Of a DNA stretch of 64,000 nt, positions 36,926 to 45,685 are shown piece by piece. The stretch comes from UBA6623 sp965226435 (GTDB taxonomy: Bacteria; Acidobacteriota; Terriglobia; Bryobacterales; UBA6623). The first letter of the stretch is position 1; each line of letters starts with the position of its first letter. Location: NCBI GenBank assembly GCA_965226435.1, contig CBDDCY010000012.1:620001-684000 (forward strand). The letters run 5' to 3'. The position numbers and the translations under genes were made by a program. The notes beneath the pieces are model-generated. The model did no database searches, was not told the DNA's origin, and saw nothing but the letters and a program-made list of their open reading frames with translations.

Positions 36926-38322
36926 TCGGCCTGCCGCCGGTGTATTTCGCGGAAGATCATGGCCGACGGGCTGATATCGTTCACCCGGAAGACCGCCCCA
37001 GCATCGAATCGGCCGTGGAGAGACTCGTGGACGGCCGCTCGGACCACGAAGAGGAGGTTGGCCGAATCGTGCGTGTCGACGGAACGGTTCGTTGGGTGCG
37101 TCACAGCGTCACGGCGTTGAATATCGAGGGCGGGTTGCGTCGGCTGAACGGCGTCGTTTCCGACATCACGCCGCGCAAACACTTGGAGGCGCAGCTCCTG
37201 CAAGCACAAAAATTGGAAACCATCGGCCTGCTCGCCGGCGGCGTGGCGCACGACTTCAACAACATCCTCGAGAACATGACACTGTTCACCGAACTGGCCC
37301 GCTCGGAGGTTCCGGATGAGTCCGAGGCCGCCCGCCATCTCGATCGAAGTCTTGAGGCAGGCAGCAGGGCCGGCGACTTGGTGAAACAAATTCTGGCTTT
37401 CAGCCGCCAAAGCGACCAAATCCGCCGCCCGCTTGATCTCGCCACGGTCGTTGCCGAGGCGTTGCGGCTGGTTCGGTCCTCCTTACCGTCGGCGGTCGAA
37501 CTTCGCTCCGAAATCGACGCCGAATGCGGAAACGTACTGGCCGACCGGACTCAGGTTCACCAAGTCGTGATGAACTTGTGCGGCAACGCGTCGCAGGCCA
37601 TGCAATCGCACGGCGGCGCGCTGGAAGTCACCGTCTCGGCGGTGGAAGTAGACACCGTGTTCGCGGGGCGGCATATGGGTCTCTCCGAAGGCGCGCACGT
37701 GAAATTGGTTGTGCGCGATTCCGGACCCGGTATCGCCCCCAAAGCGCGGGATCGAATCTTCGAGCCTTTCTTTACGACCAAGGGCGTCGGCGAGGGAACC
37801 GCGCTGGGATTATCCGTCGTGCACGGCATCGTCAGCACGCACGGAGGCGTCATCCTCGTCGACTCCAAGTTGGGAGAGGGTACGACGTTTTCGGTCTATC
37901 TCCCGAAAACCTCGGACCAACCCGAGCCCCGGCCCGAGGCGACGGGAAATGGACATATTCTCTTCGTCGATGACGACGAGACGCTGGTCGAAGCGGCGTT
38001 GTTAATCCTCGAGAAGCTAGGCTACCGCGTGACCACCTACACCGATAGTCGACTGGCTCTCGAGGAGTTTCGAAAAGACTCCGAGCGCTTCGACGCCGCC
38101 ATCCTCGACGTGACGATGCCCGGAATGAACGGGGTCGAGTTGGCCGAGCAAATGATCCAAGTTCGCCCTAACTTCGCCGTGTCGCTGTGCACCGGCTACA
38201 GCGACCGGATCACACCGGCCGAGCTGAAGCGGGTCGGCGTCAGGGAACTCGTGATGAAACCGCTTGACACCAAGGATCTGGCGGCCATGGCGCGGCGAGT
38301 TGTCACCAAAGCGCGACAATAG
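36841..38322 (+). CDS. PAS-containing hybrid sensor histidine kinase, 5' end missing
   Basis: Real coding starts near 36907 (NYVEKLIGLPP); the open frame before it is the antisense of a PAS fragment, so the GTG at 36841 is not a true start. Domains: PAS/PAC (IVHPEDRPSIESAVERL, IVRVDGTVRWVRHSV, VVSDITPRKHLEAQ), HisKA with phospho-acceptor His in GGVAHDFNNIL (codon at 37249), HATPase with N-box NLCGNASQAM, DSGPGIAPKARDRIFEPFFT and a G2 box, then a receiver domain (FVDDDE, phospho-Asp in ILDVTMPGMNG at 38107, Lys in VMKPLDTKD). It would autophosphorylate and pass phosphate to its own receiver. N-terminal sensory part lost. Confidence 0.82.
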   Translation: MAAVFGVHFAETFRKQHLDGPANYVEKLIGLPPVYFAEDHGRRADIVHPEDRPSIESAVERLVDGRSDHEEEVGRIVRVDGTVRWVRHSVTALNIEGGLRRLNGVVSDITPRKHLEAQLLQAQKLETIGLLAGGVAHDFNNILENMTLFTELARSEVPDESEAARHLDRSLEAGSRAGDLVKQILAFSRQSDQIRRPLDLATVVAEALRLVRSSLPSAVELRSEIDAECGNVLADRTQVHQVVMNLCGNASQAMQSHGGALEVTVSAVEVDTVFAGRHMGLSEGAHVKLVVRDSGPGIAPKARDRIFEPFFTTKGVGEGTALGLSVVHGIVSTHGGVILVDSKLGEGTTFSVYLPKTSDQPEPRPEATGNGHILFVDDDETLVEAALLILEKLGYRVTTYTDSRLALEEFRKDSERFDAAILDVTMPGMNGVELAEQMIQVRPNFAVSLCTGYSDRITPAELKRVGVRELVMKPLDTKDLAAMARRVVTKARQ

Positions 38323-38425
38323 CCGGACAAATCGGTTCCCGGCGCAGCCTGCCCAACGCGGGCGGACCCTCTTTCGCCTAATCTGTTACAAGAGAACACT
38401 CATCCCAGCGGCGAAGGAGAAGCTC

Positions 38426-39217
38426 ATGACGGAAGATCCGCGACGGCTCGACGGCAAGGTCATCATCGTCACCGGCGGCACCCAAGGCCTCGGCGAAGAG
38501 GTTGCCCGCCGGTCGGCGGACCTCGGAGCGGCGGGCCTCGTGATTTCAGGCAGGAACGCGGATCGCGGCGCCGCCGTCGCCCGGAGTCTTTCGAGTAGCG
38601 GCTGCCGCTCGATTTTTGTCGAGGCGGAGTTGGCGTCGGTCGAGGCCTGCCGTAACATCGTCCGCCGATGTGACGAGGAATTCGGCCGGGTCGACGGCCT
38701 GGTCAACGCGGCGGCTTGTACCGAACGCGGCACGATACTCGACACTTCTCCCGAGCACTGGGACAAGATCATGGCGATCAACGTCCGGGCGCCGTTTCTA
38801 CTGATTCAAGAGTCGGCCCTGCTGATGAAGCGGGCCGCGACGGGCGGCAGCATCGTTAACATCCTAAGCGTCTCGGCGCATGGAGGTCAGCGCAAGCTCA
38901 CGCCCTACAGTGTGTCCAAAGGCGCGCTGGCCACTCTCACCAAGAACGCCGGCCATTCGCTCATGCCCGACCGCATTCGCGTCAACGGCATCAACGTGGG
39001 TTGGATGGCGACACCCAACGAACACGCCGTGCAAAAGAGCGAAGGGCAACCCGACAACTGGCTCAATATCGCCGAGGCAAACATGCCCTTCGGCCGGATC
39101 CTCCGGCCGAACGATATTGCCGGACTCGTCACCTACCTGCTCAGCGCCGCCGCCGAAATGATGAATGGCAGCTTGATCGACTACGACCAACACGTCATGG
39201 GGATCTTCGATCCCTAG
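38426..39217 (+). CDS. Short-chain dehydrogenase/reductase
   Basis: 263 aa from ATG 38426 with a GAAGGAGA ribosome site. Classical SDR: NAD(P)-binding T-G-G-T-Q-G-L-G-E near residue 16, NAAACTE in place of NNAG, active-site Ser in VNILSVSAHGG, and Y-S-V-S-K (YxxxK) about 160. The C-terminal NMPFGRILRPNDIAGLVTYL and a short final segment are typical. Substrate is unknown; likely a sugar or secondary alcohol. A separate unit from the preceding kinase (about 100 bp gap) and from the following nuclease-like gene. Confidence 0.9.
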   Translation: MTEDPRRLDGKVIIVTGGTQGLGEEVARRSADLGAAGLVISGRNADRGAAVARSLSSSGCRSIFVEAELASVEACRNIVRRCDEEFGRVDGLVNAAACTERGTILDTSPEHWDKIMAINVRAPFLLIQESALLMKRAATGGSIVNILSVSAHGGQRKLTPYSVSKGALATLTKNAGHSLMPDRIRVNGINVGWMATPNEHAVQKSEGQPDNWLNIAEANMPFGRILRPNDIAGLVTYLLSAAAEMMNGSLIDYDQHVMGIFDP

Positions 39218-39292
39218 AGCGCCCTGCCAGGTCGCCGTTTTTGGCCCGCAACCGGCGGTCCTTACGCGATATATAGCAGAGGTCCCCTCAAC

Positions 39293-40567
39293 ATGCCTTT
39301 CTATGGAAATCTTGGAAACGAAGACAATCGTGGTTTCGCGCCGCGGGCGATTGACCGGCTCGTGGCGTTGCGCGAGCAATTGCGGACTGAAATTCCCGCG
39401 CGCACGCTGCGGGATACGCTGTTGCTGGCGACCTGGAATATTCGCGATTTCGATTCGAACAAGTTCGGCCAAGGTCCGCGGCTTGACGAATCGTATTACT
39501 ACATCGCCGAGGTGATCGCGGCCTTCGATCTGGTTGCGGTCCAAGAGGTCAACGACGACCTCGGGCCGCTCGAGCGCGTGATGGACATCCTGGGACCGGA
39601 CTGGGATTTTATCACCACCGACGTCACCGAAGGCGTCAGCGGCAACGGTGAGCGGACCGCCTTTGTGTTCGACACGCGCAAGATCCTGTTTCGCAACGTT
39701 GCCGGAGAAGTGGTGCTCCCAATCGGGCAGGCCATCGGCGGGGCGGAACAGATTCGCCTGCCCAAGGCCCACAAAATCGAGTTCACCGAGAATGGCACGG
39801 TGACGATGCCGGACGGCGGCGAAGTCAGCGTCGCCAAGGGCCAAAGCTTCGAGCTGCCGCCGAAGCACAAGGTTCATTTGCCCGAGGGACAGAAGATCGC
39901 CAAGCTCAAGCAGTTCGCGCGAACGCCTTTCTTGGTGGCCTTCCAAGCCGGTTGGTTCAAGTTTTCACTTTGCACCGTGCACCTCTATTACGGATCGAAA
40001 TCCGGGGCGAAATTCCGCCGACGCGTCAAGGAGATCGGCAAGATCGCCGGATTCCTCTCCGATCGTTCCGATGCCATTCGAGAGCGTGAGCAGCGTGGGG
40101 AGAACTTCATCCTGCTGGGCGATTTCAACATCGTCGACTCCGAGGACGATACCTTCCAAGCCCTCACAAAAAACGGATTCATTGTCCCGCAGCCGCTGCA
40201 TAAAAGCAACGTCGCCAAAACGATGTTCTACGACCAAATCGCCTTTCGCGTACGCGAGAAGGAACTCAAGCTGGGCCCGAGCGCGCCCAACAGCGGCGTT
40301 TTTCGCTTTTTCGATTCCGTTTTCCGCGACGGCGACGAAGACTATCAGATCTATCACGACCTGATGGAAAACACGGAAGTCCGCGACATCCACGACAGCG
40401 GATCGAAAAAGGGGCAGCCGCGCGGCGAGGCGGACAAGAAAAAATACTATCGCAAGAAGTGGCGCACTTGGCAGATGTCGGATCACGAACCACTCTGGGT
40501 GGAGTTGAAGATCGACTTCACCGAAGACTACCTCGCCAGAGTGCGCGAAGAAACAACACCCGAGTGA
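39293..40567 (+). CDS. Endonuclease/exonuclease/phosphatase family protein
   Basis: 424 aa. EEP fold: LLATWNIRDFD (metal-binding Asn), VAVQEVNDDL (metal Glu near residue 85), TAFVFDTRK, LLGDFNIVDSEDD (Asp/Asn catalytic pair near 283) and the final S-D-H-E-P-L-W (His general base, ~401). About 70 extra residues lie in the middle (PKAHKIEFTENGTVTMPDGG onward), an insertion not usual in simple family members. No signal peptide. It may cleave DNA or phosphodiesters or remove phosphate; the substrate cannot be assigned. No obvious operon partner. Confidence 0.85.
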   Translation: MPFYGNLGNEDNRGFAPRAIDRLVALREQLRTEIPARTLRDTLLLATWNIRDFDSNKFGQGPRLDESYYYIAEVIAAFDLVAVQEVNDDLGPLERVMDILGPDWDFITTDVTEGVSGNGERTAFVFDTRKILFRNVAGEVVLPIGQAIGGAEQIRLPKAHKIEFTENGTVTMPDGGEVSVAKGQSFELPPKHKVHLPEGQKIAKLKQFARTPFLVAFQAGWFKFSLCTVHLYYGSKSGAKFRRRVKEIGKIAGFLSDRSDAIREREQRGENFILLGDFNIVDSEDDTFQALTKNGFIVPQPLHKSNVAKTMFYDQIAFRVREKELKLGPSAPNSGVFRFFDSVFRDGDEDYQIYHDLMENTEVRDIHDSGSKKGQPRGEADKKKYYRKKWRTWQMSDHEPLWVELKIDFTEDYLARVREETTPE

Positions 40568-40736
40568 TTGCTTGAGTGCCACCGCGTTGAGGTTGACCGG
40601 CTGAGTCCCGTCGATCGGTTACGTTCCGAGCACTTGACTGTAGTCGCGAGGTTGGTTGGTGGGTTCAGAGATGGGGACCCGCGGCGGGGGGCGGGTGAAG
40701 TGTTGGGGGCGTGGGCTGGTAATCGGCTTGGGGCTC

Positions 40737-41396
40737 TCAGCCGGCACGGCTGGTTGGCTGCGGCAGGGGTTGGCGCAATGCGTCGAGGTCGGTGAAGGTT
40801 CGCAAGAAGCTTCTGAGCGTGCCGGCGGAATTGAACAGCGGTTCTTCGTGTACGAGGACGTTTCTCCTGGAGCCGAGTCGACCGGTCAGTTCGGCCTCGC
40901 CCAACGACGAGGCGGGTTGTGGGGGCGAGGGGCTTTCAGCCCGTCGCAAGAAGGAATCGTAGGGCTTGCCGATCAAATCCTCCGAACCGCCGACCTCCAA
41001 CATCCGACACATCGAAGCATTGAGGGAAATGGTGCGCCCATCGGCGCTGGTATGCCAGATGCCTCGCTCGGCGGGCGTTTGCCGCTCGGGAACGTCCTCG
41101 AACGCCAACCCGATCTTGTAGTTTCCGTCGGCAAGTTTCCTGCAACTGGCGACCTTGGCCCCTCGGCCATAGAGGTCGACGGGGAACTGATCGAGAGTGC
41201 CGCCCGTGGAGAGCCGAGAGCCGATGGAAAGCTCCATCGGAGAGTATATCCCCAGGCCTCCTTTACTCACGTCGGCAACCCGGACTTGAATCGTTTGTAA
41301 TCCTTTTTCGGGATCTAAACAACAAATCGTCACCGCGTCGGGGGTTTCCAGCTCCGTCCTTCGCCAATACCGGCGTTCTTGAATCGTAGGGTCCAT
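40737..41396 (-). CDS. PilZ-PAS two-domain signalling protein
   Basis: 219 aa from ATG 41396 with GGAGG upstream. N-terminal PilZ domain: arginine cluster ERRYWRR at residues 7-13 and D-V-S-K-G-G-L-G-I near 42-50 (c-di-GMP site), followed by IGLAFEDVPERQ. The second half is PAS-like (IWHTSADGRTISLNASMCRM, LIGKPYDSFL) ending in FTDLDALR. There is no output enzyme, so the protein would couple cyclic di-GMP binding to a PAS ligand or dimer contact. It precedes the LysR gene on the same strand with about 100 nt between. Confidence 0.75.
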   Translation of the reverse strand: MDPTIQERRYWRRTELETPDAVTICCLDPEKGLQTIQVRVADVSKGGLGIYSPMELSIGSRLSTGGTLDQFPVDLYGRGAKVASCRKLADGNYKIGLAFEDVPERQTPAERGIWHTSADGRTISLNASMCRMLEVGGSEDLIGKPYDSFLRRAESPSPPQPASSLGEAELTGRLGSRRNVLVHEEPLFNSAGTLRSFLRTFTDLDALRQPLPQPTSRAG

Positions 41397-41497
41397 TGGG
41401 TTCCTCCAGACAGCTCTCTATCTGTATCGGCTGTTGAGGCGAAGCGCTTGAGAAGCCTCCACCCCCGGACTCTCGAAGGCCATTCTCGGATGAACTG

Positions 41498-42385
41498 CTA
41501 TTCGGGGTCGGCTTGGCGGAGAAAGTCCAAGAATTGCGCGGCGGCGGGGGAGAATTTCTTGCCGCGGCGGTGAATGATGCCTACCGGGCGGACCAGACCC
41601 TCGGCTTCCACTTCCAAGGTGACGAGCCTACCTTCAATGGCCTCATGGCGAACGGTTCGTTCGGGCAGAATGCTGATGCCCGAACCGATTGTGAGCGCTT
41701 CCTTGATCATCTGGATGTTGTCGAATTCGAGAACGACTTTCCGATGGACGCCGTGGTCGCGAAAGAATCGGTCGAGGACCTTGCGAATCGACAGATCAGG
41801 GTCGAAACTGACGAATTCCTCGCCCTCGAGATCGGCGGGCTTGAGAGACCGCTTGCGCGCCAGACGGTGCGCGGGATGGCAGACGAGTACCATGCGCTCC
41901 GATCGCCATGGGATCGATTTCAGATCCTTGCCGGGGTTGGGGTAGCTAATTAAGCCCAGGTCGGCGCGGTCTTCCGAGACCGCTTCGTAGACCTTGTCGG
42001 GGCGCATGTAGTCGAGATGGATGTTGGCTTGGGCGTGCTGTTCCTCGAAGCGTTCCTTCATGCGGGCCATTTGGTAGAGGCCGGTCGAATAAATCGAAGC
42101 AACGCGCACGGTTCCGGCCAATTCCTTGCGAAGGGCTTCGAGTTGGGATTCCATCTCGCGGTAGCGGCGGACGATATCGCGGGCGGCAGAGGCGTAGACC
42201 TTACCGGCGGCGGTGAGGCGGAGAGGGCGTTTGCCTCGGTCGAGCAATTCGACGCGCAGTTTCTTTTCGAGTTGCCGGACGAGCTGGCTGGCGGCCGATT
42301 GGCTGATGCCGTTCATCTCGGCGGCACGACTGACACTGTTGGTTTGGGCAATGTCTCGAATCACTTTGAAATGAGAGACACTCAT
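41498..42385 (-). CDS. LysR-family transcriptional regulator
   Basis: 295 aa. N-terminal winged helix-turn-helix with the recognition region VSRAAEMNGISQSAASQLVR at residues 19-38, a linker helix, and a two-lobed effector-binding domain (TVRVASIYSTGLYQMARMKE, GSGISILPERTV). It resembles CysL/CysB-type regulators in the DNA-binding half, but the ligand is unknown. A strong double palindrome (42388-42412) overlaps its start region, suggesting autoregulation. There is no divergent plus-strand gene nearby, so its targets lie elsewhere. Confidence 0.9.
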   Translation of the reverse strand: MSVSHFKVIRDIAQTNSVSRAAEMNGISQSAASQLVRQLEKKLRVELLDRGKRPLRLTAAGKVYASAARDIVRRYREMESQLEALRKELAGTVRVASIYSTGLYQMARMKERFEEQHAQANIHLDYMRPDKVYEAVSEDRADLGLISYPNPGKDLKSIPWRSERMVLVCHPAHRLARKRSLKPADLEGEEFVSFDPDLSIRKVLDRFFRDHGVHRKVVLEFDNIQMIKEALTIGSGISILPERTVRHEAIEGRLVTLEVEAEGLVRPVGIIHRRGKKFSPAAAQFLDFLRQADPE

Positions 42386-42387
42386 AT

Positions 42388-42412
42388 CTATAAGCTTAGC
42401 TTATTGTTATAG
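42388..42412. promoter_or_regulatory. Putative LysR-type operator
   Basis: ATAAGC-TTA-GCTTAT (42390-42404) is a perfect 6-bp inverted repeat fitting the LysR T-N11-A rule. Overlapping it, CTATAA (42388-42393) and TTATAG (42407-42412) form a second inverted repeat. It sits in an AT-rich patch just before the LysR start. Confidence 0.6.
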
Positions 42413-42539
42413 CACCAGAAGTGTAGTGTGGCTAATTATTGGCCAGCTTACCCCACGAGCCTTGGCGAATCGCGGCGCGGCGGGGGTGGACGTCGTCGCC
42501 GCGCGGGCTTTGGGCCCCGGCGGAGGGAAGAGGCAGGTG

Positions 42540-42764
42540 CTACGCTGCTCCGGGCGGGCGCAGGTCGGTGACGAGATTGGAATTGGTCAGGAATCGGCGC
42601 ACGGGTTCAGCTTCGTCGCCTTCGAGGCTGATGGTGAGGGCGACATCGTGGTGGGGGCCGAGCAGTCGAACGTCGACGCGGTCGAGATCGTCGTAGAGAC
42701 GAACATAGGAGATCGCCGCCAGATTGATGATGCGGTTACGAATGCGGACAAACTGGGGATTCAT
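42540..42764 (-). CDS. Small conserved hypothetical protein
   Basis: 74 aa from ATG 42764 (NPQFVRIRNRIINLAAISYV), with AAGG 8 nt upstream. An in-frame ATG at 42803 would add 13 residues. Sequence features: FVRIRNRIINLAAISYVRLYDD, a beta-rich stretch, then a helix AEPVRRFLTNSNLV. This resembles the small bacterial family of RNA/ligand-site-like proteins with a conserved NRIINL-x-x-V-x-Y start, whose function is unknown. It lies upstream of the LysR gene on the same strand with the operator region between. Confidence 0.65.
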   Translation of the reverse strand: MNPQFVRIRNRIINLAAISYVRLYDDLDRVDVRLLGPHHDVALTISLEGDEAEPVRRFLTNSNLVTDLRPPGAA

Positions 42765-42803
42765 CGAAGAGCCTTTCGGGTTTCGTTCTTTAGTCTCATG
42801 CAC

Positions 42804-43163
42804 TTTGCCTCGCCACGCGATGAGAAAAGCGGACTAGGCGAATATTTTACTACGTCGCGCGGAGTAACGGGGATTCAAGATTCGCGCACTCGGCTTTTCG
42901 CGAATCGCCCGTTGGCACGAGCGCGGCGTCATCGAGCCGAAAAAAATGGGGCACAGCCCACTTTGCGCCATCGAAAGATGTTGATTCAATGAAACTTATT
43001 CGATCGGCGCTTGGGACAGTCTCCCATTTTTCTTGGTGAAGCGGGCTCACTCGCCCCCCTGAGTCATGTCGCATGCTCGCGTGTCGGATGGTTCGTGTGT
43101 CGGTTGGTCGCTCGGAAACCGGCGGCGCGTGCTACTCTTCGGGTGGACGATTCAAGGGTTACC
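42804..43163. other. 360-bp intergenic region with REP-like doublet
   Basis: No gene is convincing; open frames reaching back from 43164 have no conserved sequence. It carries a pair of inverted, hairpin-forming repeats at 42937-43035. Confidence 0.5.
42937..43035. repeat. REPIN-like inverted repeat doublet
   Basis: One arm (42937-42974) contains AAAAAATGGGGCACAGCCCA then GCGCCATCG. The other (43000-43035), read on the minus strand, contains AAAAATGGGAGACTGTCCCA then GCGCCGATCG. Each arm holds its own small hairpin (GGGCACAGCCC; GGGAGACTGTCCC), the architecture of REP doublets moved by RAYT transposases. No such transposase is in the window. Confidence 0.6.
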
Positions 43164-44006
43164 ATGTCCCTTTCGCTTACGAGACGTCGCGGCAGCGTGT
43201 TTCTTGCTTGCTTGGCCGCCGTATCGTCGGTTCGGGCGCAAGACGAGGCCGCCCGCTCTCCGGAAGCGCCCGCCCCGCGACAGAGCGGTGTCAGCGATCC
43301 CGCGGCTCGCGGCGATCCTTCCCCGAAAGAAAAAGCCGTGTCGCCGCCGGACGAACTCTTCGCGTCACTCGGCGTGCGATTTCCCCCGGACGTGTTGGCG
43401 TTGGCCGAGATCGGCCGGCGCATGCGGCTCAGCGTCGAGCGGATGCCCAACTACACGTGCCTGGAAACCATTCGTCGAGAGAGAGCCGCGGCGGGCGGGC
43501 GTCAAGCTTCCGCTCCGCGTCCGATATCGAGCGACCGGGTCAGGGTCGACGTGGCGTTTGTGGACGGCACGGAATTGCACTCTTGGCCGCGCGCCGAACG
43601 TTTTGAAGAGACGCCGCTGACGGAACTGGTGGGCTTCGGAATGTTGTCGACCGGCGACTTCGCGTCGACAGCCCGCACTCTCTTCCTCGATCGCAACGGA
43701 CTTTTTTCGTACGTCGGCGAAGTCGACTTCGAGGGCGGGCGCGCGCTGCGTTGGAACTTCCGGGTCCCTCTGTTTCGAAGCGGATTTTCGATCGACCACG
43801 AGACGGGCGAGGTCACGGTGGACTTCAGCGGGTCGATTTGGGCCGATCGGGTCACCAAGGATCTGCTGCGGATTGAGACCCAGGTGATAGACGCGCCACC
43901 GCCCTTGCTGGTGTCGCGGGTTATCAATCAGGTGGACTACGAGCGGATAAGTATTGGGGGACAAGAGTTTCAGCTTCCCAAGCGAGCGCACCTGGAAACC
44001 CATTAG
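43164..44006 (+). CDS. Exported hypothetical protein, first part (ends at in-frame UAG)
   Basis: 280 codons from ATG 43164. Signal peptide (SLSLTRRRGSVFLACLAAVSSVRAQ), then a proline-rich linker and a beta-rich domain (SVERMPNYTCLETIRRE, FLDRNGLFSYVGEVDFEG, VTKDLLRIETQVIDAPP) typical of a family common in Solibacter-type Acidobacteriota but without known function. The TAG at 44004-44006 interrupts what looks like one continuous domain, because the same frame goes on with conserved-looking sequence. Either a disrupted gene or a suppressed stop. Confidence 0.65.
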   Translation: MSLSLTRRRGSVFLACLAAVSSVRAQDEAARSPEAPAPRQSGVSDPAARGDPSPKEKAVSPPDELFASLGVRFPPDVLALAEIGRRMRLSVERMPNYTCLETIRRERAAAGGRQASAPRPISSDRVRVDVAFVDGTELHSWPRAERFEETPLTELVGFGMLSTGDFASTARTLFLDRNGLFSYVGEVDFEGGRALRWNFRVPLFRSGFSIDHETGEVTVDFSGSIWADRVTKDLLRIETQVIDAPPPLLVSRVINQVDYERISIGGQEFQLPKRAHLETH

Positions 44007-44621
44007 CCGGCCGGGGAGCGGAACCACAACTGGATCGAGTTTTCTAATTGCCGTGAATTCGGCGCGCGGTCGGAGTTGTCGTTCGCCGAATCGCTCGATG
44101 AGACCGCCGCGACTTCGCCATCGGCGACCGAAGAATTTTCGTTGCCCGCGGGCTTGTCGGTCCGGTTGCGGCTGGTCGACGGCATCGACTCAGCGACCTC
44201 GGCCGCGGGTGATGAGGTGAGAGCGACGGTTAGACGGGCCGTGGAACATGACGGAAAGATTGTGCTGCCGAAGGGAGCAGTTGTGGTGGGTCGGCTGCGG
44301 CGGGTGGAACGATTTTTCGAGCCGTACAAGCACGCCGTCATCGGGCTCGCCTTCCATCGAGTCGAGTTTGCGGGCAAGTGGGCGCGTTTCAACGCGACGA
44401 TCACGAAGATCGGCAAGATACCGGGTTTAACCGGGGCGTTCGGCGGGTCGGGTGAACCGATCACGATCCCAACCGCCCCGGGTCCGGCGCCGCCGAACAT
44501 CGAAAGACGAACGAGCTTCGGCGCGACACCGCTGTCGGGTACGTTGGAGCTGGATATTCGGGGGAGGAGAATTCGGATTTCGGCGGGGCACGGGATGATT
44601 TGGACGACGCGGGATCAGTGA
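44007..44621 (+). pseudogene. Continuation of the exported protein after the in-frame UAG
   Basis: Same reading frame as 43164-44006. It begins PAGERNHNWIEFSNCREFGA, which continues the preceding beta domain. A second domain follows (LSVRLRLVDGIDSATSAAGD, ATVRRAVEHDGKIVLPKGAV) resembling conjugal-transfer TrbI-like beta folds. There is no signal peptide or ribosome site of its own; an internal ATG at 44076 gives 181 residues. Full gene would be about 485 codons. Confidence 0.6.
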
Positions 44622-44630
44622 GCGTGCGGG

Positions 44631-45566
44631 CTAACGGGCCAGCCACATTTTCATGGTTCGGGTAACCAGGTCGGCGGCGTCTTGTTGGACGAAATGATCC
44701 GCGTCGGGGATGGTCACCAGCGTCAGATCTTTGTCGATCCATTGCCAGGTTCCATTTAGGGCCGGATGCAGCAGGGCCTTATCCTCGAGGCCGTGGAACA
44801 TCAGCACGGGGCATTGGATATTCGGCATCGCGCCGCCGAAATCGGTGTAGGGCTCGCGTGGATAGTTCCTCTTGTAGTAGTGCAGCATGGCCTCGATGTC
44901 GGAGCGCTCGAACGCTTCCACGTATTTCTCGCGCGCCTCGGGGTCTTTCACCCAAAACGTCAGTTTCTCGGGGTCGAGCGCCAGGTGCGCCCCTTCCTTT
45001 TGGAAATCGCGCGCGTATTGGCTGTTCTTTTGCTGCTCGGGGTTATTCGCCAACTCGCGCAGCAGCCCGCGGGGGTGAGGTAGGTTAAGGATGATCAATT
45101 TGCGAGTCATCTCGGGATGGGTCATCGCAAAGCGCCAGGCGATCGCGCCGCCCCAATCGTGCCCGACGATGACGGCGCCGTCTTGGCTGAAGTCGCCGAC
45201 GACGGCGGCCACATCCTCGACGATGAGCGAGAGGTCGTAGTTTTCGACTCCCTTGGGCTTGTCGCTGTGGTTGTAGCCGCGCAGGTCGAGGGCGACGACG
45301 CGATGGCTGTCGGCGAGGCCCTCCATCTGATGCCGCCAGGTGTACCAATAGTCGGGGAAACCGTGGATCATGACGACCAACGGCCCTTCACCGAGGCTCG
45401 CGTGGTGGATTTTGACGCCGTTCGAATCGGTGTAGCCGTGGGTTACGCGGTCCAGTATCCCGGCGGCCAGGCAAGGGGCTGTTAGAACGAGGATCTGGAG
45501 GAGTGCGAGTCCAACGGCGGTCAGGCCGCTCGACGCGCTGTCGCCGAGTTGGTTGAGATCGTACAC
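44631..45566 (-). CDS. Exported alpha/beta hydrolase (epoxide hydrolase/dehalogenase-like)
   Basis: 311 aa. N-terminal hydrophobic export signal (VGLALLQILVLTAPCLAAG). Hydrolase core: oxyanion HGFPDYWYTW, nucleophile elbow V-G-H-D-W-G-G with Asp as nucleophile (epoxide-hydrolase and haloalkane-dehalogenase type, not Ser), cap domain, and His in IPDADHFVQQDA. The YKRNYPREP tyrosine region in the cap fits epoxide hydrolases. Probably hydrolyses an epoxide, haloalkane or ester in the periplasm. It is transcribed divergently from the sulfatase gene, about 120 bp apart. Confidence 0.85.
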   Translation of the reverse strand: MYDLNQLGDSASSGLTAVGLALLQILVLTAPCLAAGILDRVTHGYTDSNGVKIHHASLGEGPLVVMIHGFPDYWYTWRHQMEGLADSHRVVALDLRGYNHSDKPKGVENYDLSLIVEDVAAVVGDFSQDGAVIVGHDWGGAIAWRFAMTHPEMTRKLIILNLPHPRGLLRELANNPEQQKNSQYARDFQKEGAHLALDPEKLTFWVKDPEAREKYVEAFERSDIEAMLHYYKRNYPREPYTDFGGAMPNIQCPVLMFHGLEDKALLHPALNGTWQWIDKDLTLVTIPDADHFVQQDAADLVTRTMKMWLAR

Positions 45567-45685
45567 GGCGTCAAGCCTCCATCAAGAATTTCGTCAAGAA
45601 AAATGCTCGCTCAAGCTCGCGGCGGGCAATTGATTATAACGGTGCGGGCCGGCCGCGACCGCGGCGAAAACCGAGGAGTTTCTCA

